DNA of 49,264 bases from a virus. This document shows, in pieces, positions 46,391 to 49,264 of the stretch; the stretch's first letter is position 1, and every line of letters begins with the position of its first letter. The notes beneath the pieces were generated by a model. It had not been told where the DNA came from. It searched no databases and saw only the letters and a list, made by a program, of their open reading frames with translations. Where the stretch lies: IMG/VR virus record IMGVR_UViG_3300023284_002099, positions 1-49,264 of that record. One strand, given 5' to 3'. A program made the position numbers and the translations under genes.

Positions 46391-49124
46391 CTTGCACCCT
46401 CTCCACTTTCACTAGTCGCCCATTACGGTCTACCAACTCCGGTAGAACCTCCACGTCTTCGTTAGCCCAAAAAACATTGGCTATTTGCTTGTTGTTACTA
46501 GCTCCATATTTCCCCTGTAACAGCATGGTGGAAACCTTTCTACTCACCTTCAGACGAGACGACCACTCACGACGGTCCTCCGTGGGGAGCCAATCTTGGA
46601 AGCGTGAGAAGAACTCACTAAACATCACAGAATTTCCCACAGCAGATTGCAGGCTTTCGTCAATGAATCTTTCCAACGGGGATTTCATCAGTTCTTGGAA
46701 CTGCTCTTTCTTATTCGTAGAAATCATCGGCAGCCTAAATCTATTGTCAGTTTCAGGTAAGTCCAAAGACAAGAGAAAGGCTAGGAAATCAGGTGCTTCG
46801 TTGTGCAATCTTTCCAGTAAGCCGTTTGCCGCATCTTTTGGTATTTCTGTTCCTGGGGCGAGCGGTTGAACAAAGACAGAAGTGATACGTGTGTCCCCTT
46901 GCCTGGCCAAGCAAGAGTCCTCAAAGTTAGACATCTGAACCATATGCAAAGAATTTGCCTGGCTGTAAGTGTCCGTTCGCATCTTGCGAATGGCTATCGT
47001 TTTGTTAGTAACCCAACTCTTCATACGGTTTATGGCCACAGAGCCGGATATCCCATGAACGTCGTCTTCTTCAATAACAGCCAAAACAGCATTTGCTAAT
47101 TCCCCATTGAAACCACTAGAAACTGTCAAAGCACGTTCTGCCCGCGCCACGCCGGCGGTGAGCAAACAAGACTCGATCGCCTCATGGAAGATAGATTTAC
47201 CACAGTTTTCATCTCCCCAAAAGAAGAGATAAGGCAGCCTATCGAAGGGGTAGCGTATCATGCAAGCTATCCACATTGCCAAATACAAGCCCCCAGTTGA
47301 CACGCCATTCTCTATCCCCCAGGGGTGGGCTTTGATAGCCTCGTCTAAGTCCACCCCAAGATGGTTTAATACCTTCCACCATGTTTTAATTTCTGGCTCC
47401 CTGTCCACCAACTCTGATGGGATTATTCGCAGCTGCGGTGCGCCTCTATTCCACCGACGATTTCCTGGGTACTCCGGCTGGAAGGGCATGTGGGTTTCTT
47501 CCCAACTATTCTCTACCGAGTGTCCGAGTATCTGTTTGGCTTCGATATCCGCGTGACCTTTGTAATTGAGCCACCTCATAATTGAGGATGTGGAACGTGA
47601 AACCCATTTGTCGTCTACTATACGATCACGCAAAACCCAATCATACTCTTTGTTACTGGGAGAAGAGACACACCGGATCATAGAGTCATAGTCTTCTAGG
47701 GGCCCCGCCCCATGTTGACTGCTAACCTTGACGTTCTTTACTTGAACCCACCACCCCCGCTTATCAACCCACCCACGAGGTCCCGTCTCAGGAGTTTTCT
47801 TCTCGATTCTAATTACTAGTTTTCCTGTTTTACTAGTTTTTAAATTGACTTGCCTGTCGTTCCATTCCTCCCCCAAATCAATGGTTGCACCTAACGCTTC
47901 AACAGCCACCCTGGCCTCTTGTACGGTGGGGAACATATACGAATTTTCTGCCTCATCTTCCAGGCCACCTGCTGACAGGGAAGCGGTCGCCAGATCGGGG
48001 TCTTTGTTGAAGTAACAAAATCCGTACCCATCCCCTGGACAACTCCAGGTTGGGTGTTCCCTGGAATCCTCAAACCGAAATACTTTCCAAGCACCATCAT
48101 CCAAGGGGAACATAAACGCATTCGGTTTACCTGGGTCCTCGCCTGTGGAAACTGTTTCAAAGAACCCTTTCAAATCCAATTCCTCACGGTGATTATCCAA
48201 CAACCCCTTCAACGCCACAGTGTGTGTTTGGAGTAAATTGTGGTCATGCACCCAGTGCGTTGTAAAGCCACTCTCGCACAAGTACTCGATAACTCGCTGG
48301 TGTGCGGGTGTCAGCGAGACCACGATTTTAGAATTTGATAAGCCCTCTACGTATCCCTGATCCTCTGGATTAACCCCGCGTATCGTAACCTTAGACCGTC
48401 TCCGTGTGATTACTTCTAGATTATCTCGCCAGTAAACTGGCAGAGCACCCTCTTCAAGGGCGTATTCTGCTTCCCGCAGTAAGAGTAAACCTTGATTCTC
48501 CTGGGTGACCTTCCTGTGCCAAACCCACATATTCCCGCCATACACATCAACAGCCGCAGAGAAATCAAATCCCGCAAGAGTTGACAGCTGATCCAATACA
48601 GTTTTGCCCAAAGCAGAGTGTTCTGTGTGATTCTTGGTTGGTATTGCATCCAGGTGGATGTAAAGATGCAACCCCCCACCGCCCGTGGACTTCCTGACCT
48701 CTACCCATGGAATTGTGCAGGCTCTTTCCCTTATCTGGTCTAGTTCTTCGTCTGAAACCCCCACCCCTGCGGCATGGCCAACTATGCTATCAAAATCAAA
48801 GCCAACCCATCGTGATACTTTATTCTCCCAGTCCCACCCTGTCATGCCAATACCTTCAGCGTATTCCGTCAAAGACCAGTTCATCGGCCGATCTTCGTAG
48901 TGCGGTTCCGTTTTCGCATCTTTGGGAATACGAATGTGCCACCACTCATTCAAGCCATCCGAAAAGGTGTTGCTCTTACCCTCAACCTGGTGGCCGTATC
49001 CTTTGGCCACATTGACTTGCACTTCCATTGCCGGCGTATACCGTGCTAATAGTTCTGGAGCATTGTAACCACCCTGGCTGATATAGGAAAAGAAGTTTTG
49101 AATCGTTTCACGATTGTTTGGCAT
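46383..49124 (-). CDS. Primase-polymerase fused to superfamily 3 helicase
   Basis: 913 residues. The N-terminal third is an archaeo-eukaryotic-type primase (PrimPol): acidic FDFDSI (residues 109-114), sxH motif STGGGGLHLY (146-155). The C-terminal half is a D5/SF3-like helicase: Walker A GDENCGKS (about 636-643), Walker B AVIEEDDV (about 682-689), and an R-finger region. It makes primers and opens DNA for replication, replacing DnaG and DnaB. It is the first gene of the operon with its own promoter. This is the only priming or helicase gene seen. Confidence 0.88.
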   Translation of the reverse strand: MPNNRETIQNFFSYISQGGYNAPELLARYTPAMEVQVNVAKGYGHQVEGKSNTFSDGLNEWWHIRIPKDAKTEPHYEDRPMNWSLTEYAEGIGMTGWDWENKVSRWVGFDFDSIVGHAAGVGVSDEELDQIRERACTIPWVEVRKSTGGGGLHLYIHLDAIPTKNHTEHSALGKTVLDQLSTLAGFDFSAAVDVYGGNMWVWHRKVTQENQGLLLLREAEYALEEGALPVYWRDNLEVITRRRSKVTIRGVNPEDQGYVEGLSNSKIVVSLTPAHQRVIEYLCESGFTTHWVHDHNLLQTHTVALKGLLDNHREELDLKGFFETVSTGEDPGKPNAFMFPLDDGAWKVFRFEDSREHPTWSCPGDGYGFCYFNKDPDLATASLSAGGLEDEAENSYMFPTVQEARVAVEALGATIDLGEEWNDRQVNLKTSKTGKLVIRIEKKTPETGPRGWVDKRGWWVQVKNVKVSSQHGAGPLEDYDSMIRCVSSPSNKEYDWVLRDRIVDDKWVSRSTSSIMRWLNYKGHADIEAKQILGHSVENSWEETHMPFQPEYPGNRRWNRGAPQLRIIPSELVDREPEIKTWWKVLNHLGVDLDEAIKAHPWGIENGVSTGGLYLAMWIACMIRYPFDRLPYLFFWGDENCGKSIFHEAIESCLLTAGVARAERALTVSSGFNGELANAVLAVIEEDDVHGISGSVAINRMKSWVTNKTIAIRKMRTDTYSQANSLHMVQMSNFEDSCLARQGDTRITSVFVQPLAPGTEIPKDAANGLLERLHNEAPDFLAFLLSLDLPETDNRFRLPMISTNKKEQFQELMKSPLERFIDESLQSAVGNSVMFSEFFSRFQDWLPTEDRREWSSRLKVSRKVSTMLLQGKYGASNNKQIANVFWANEDVEVLPELVDRNGRLVKVERVQDE

Positions 49125-49157
49125 ATTTCGTTCACGTTTGAACGTATGTTTTTACCC

Positions 49158-49185
49158 ACTATAACCGAATATGCCAGGAAGTCAA
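49158..49185 (-). promoter_or_regulatory. Sigma-70-type promoter of the replication operon
   Basis: On the minus strand TTGACT (49185-49180) and TATAGT (49163-49158) are 16 bp apart, almost the same as the array promoter at 198-225 (TTGACT-N16-TATACT). The first gene starts at 49124. A 6-bp dyad CGTTCA-CGTT-TGAACG (49129-49144) lies between, covering the 5' end of the message and possibly its ribosome site. The remaining end of the window (49186-49264) shows no gene. Confidence 0.65.
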
Positions 49186-49264
49186 GTAACCAGAATAAGA
49201 AACCTCATCGGAGGGGTTAGCTGTCCGAAAAGTATCCGGCGCGTAAATCCTTTTAGATAACTGA

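Overview
The window looks like the genome, or most of the genome, of a tailed double-stranded DNA phage with a long non-contractile tail (siphovirus type). It contains a GpA-like large terminase, a portal, a scaffold, a P22-like coat protein, a tail tube, a tail chaperone pair with a -1 frameshift, and a TP901-type tape measure, and I see no sheath gene. No integrase was seen. The host cannot be named. Consensus sigma-70 promoters, Sec/Tat-type signal peptides and Shine-Dalgarno sites point to a bacterium, probably diderm. The two ends carry divergent promoters of nearly the same sequence (TTGACT-N16-TATA[C/G]T), so the window may be a circular genome opened between the two early operons; this is inference.

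Layout. (1) 1-433 is a non-coding control region with DNA dyads, a promoter, and a predicted leader RNA with two large hairpins. (2) 434-5761 (+) is a tandem array of 14 small pentapeptide-repeat protein (PRP) genes. Thirteen are intact and one is frameshifted. The first five repeat units have a period of exactly 401 nt, except the frameshifted one, which is 400. (3) 5758-10521 (-) is a convergent operon: a membrane protein, two unknown proteins, two more PRPs, a set of 60-100-residue proteins, and a DNA polymerase III beta sliding clamp (dnaN) as its last gene. (4) 10712-14912 (+) holds a possible small terminase, a holin-like protein, a zinc-ribbon protein, and an exported group (an Ig/PKD-like protein, a Tat-signal papain-like protease, a thioredoxin). 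(5) 15015-42971 (+) holds the head and tail genes plus a tRNA-Thr. (6) 43046-44439 (+) is a ClpP-like protease and a Cys-rich protein behind a perfect consensus promoter. (7) 44407-49124 (-) is a replication/nucleotide operon: primase-polymerase/helicase, a MazZ-like dNTP hydrolase, a DnaQ-like exonuclease, a zinc protein and small membrane peptides.

The most striking finding is in parts 2 and 3. Every PRP of the array, and four unrelated small proteins of the opposing operon, end or nearly end in DG[N/D/E]QLL-type tails (QLLLEF, QLLLDF, QLLLRF, QLLLF, QLLLDL, QLLFDW). These match the bacterial sliding-clamp-binding peptide (pentamer QL[S/D]LF, hexamer QLxLx[L/F]), and a sliding clamp with a conserved peptide pocket is encoded right between them. 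No DNA polymerase is seen in the window. My hypothesis is that the phage makes its own clamp to work with host Pol III and makes a family of clamp-docking proteins whose bodies are right-handed beta-helix PRPs, a fold known to mimic DNA in MfpA and Qnr. These may shield or block clamp or DNA-binding partners at the phage fork. I know of no described system with this architecture.
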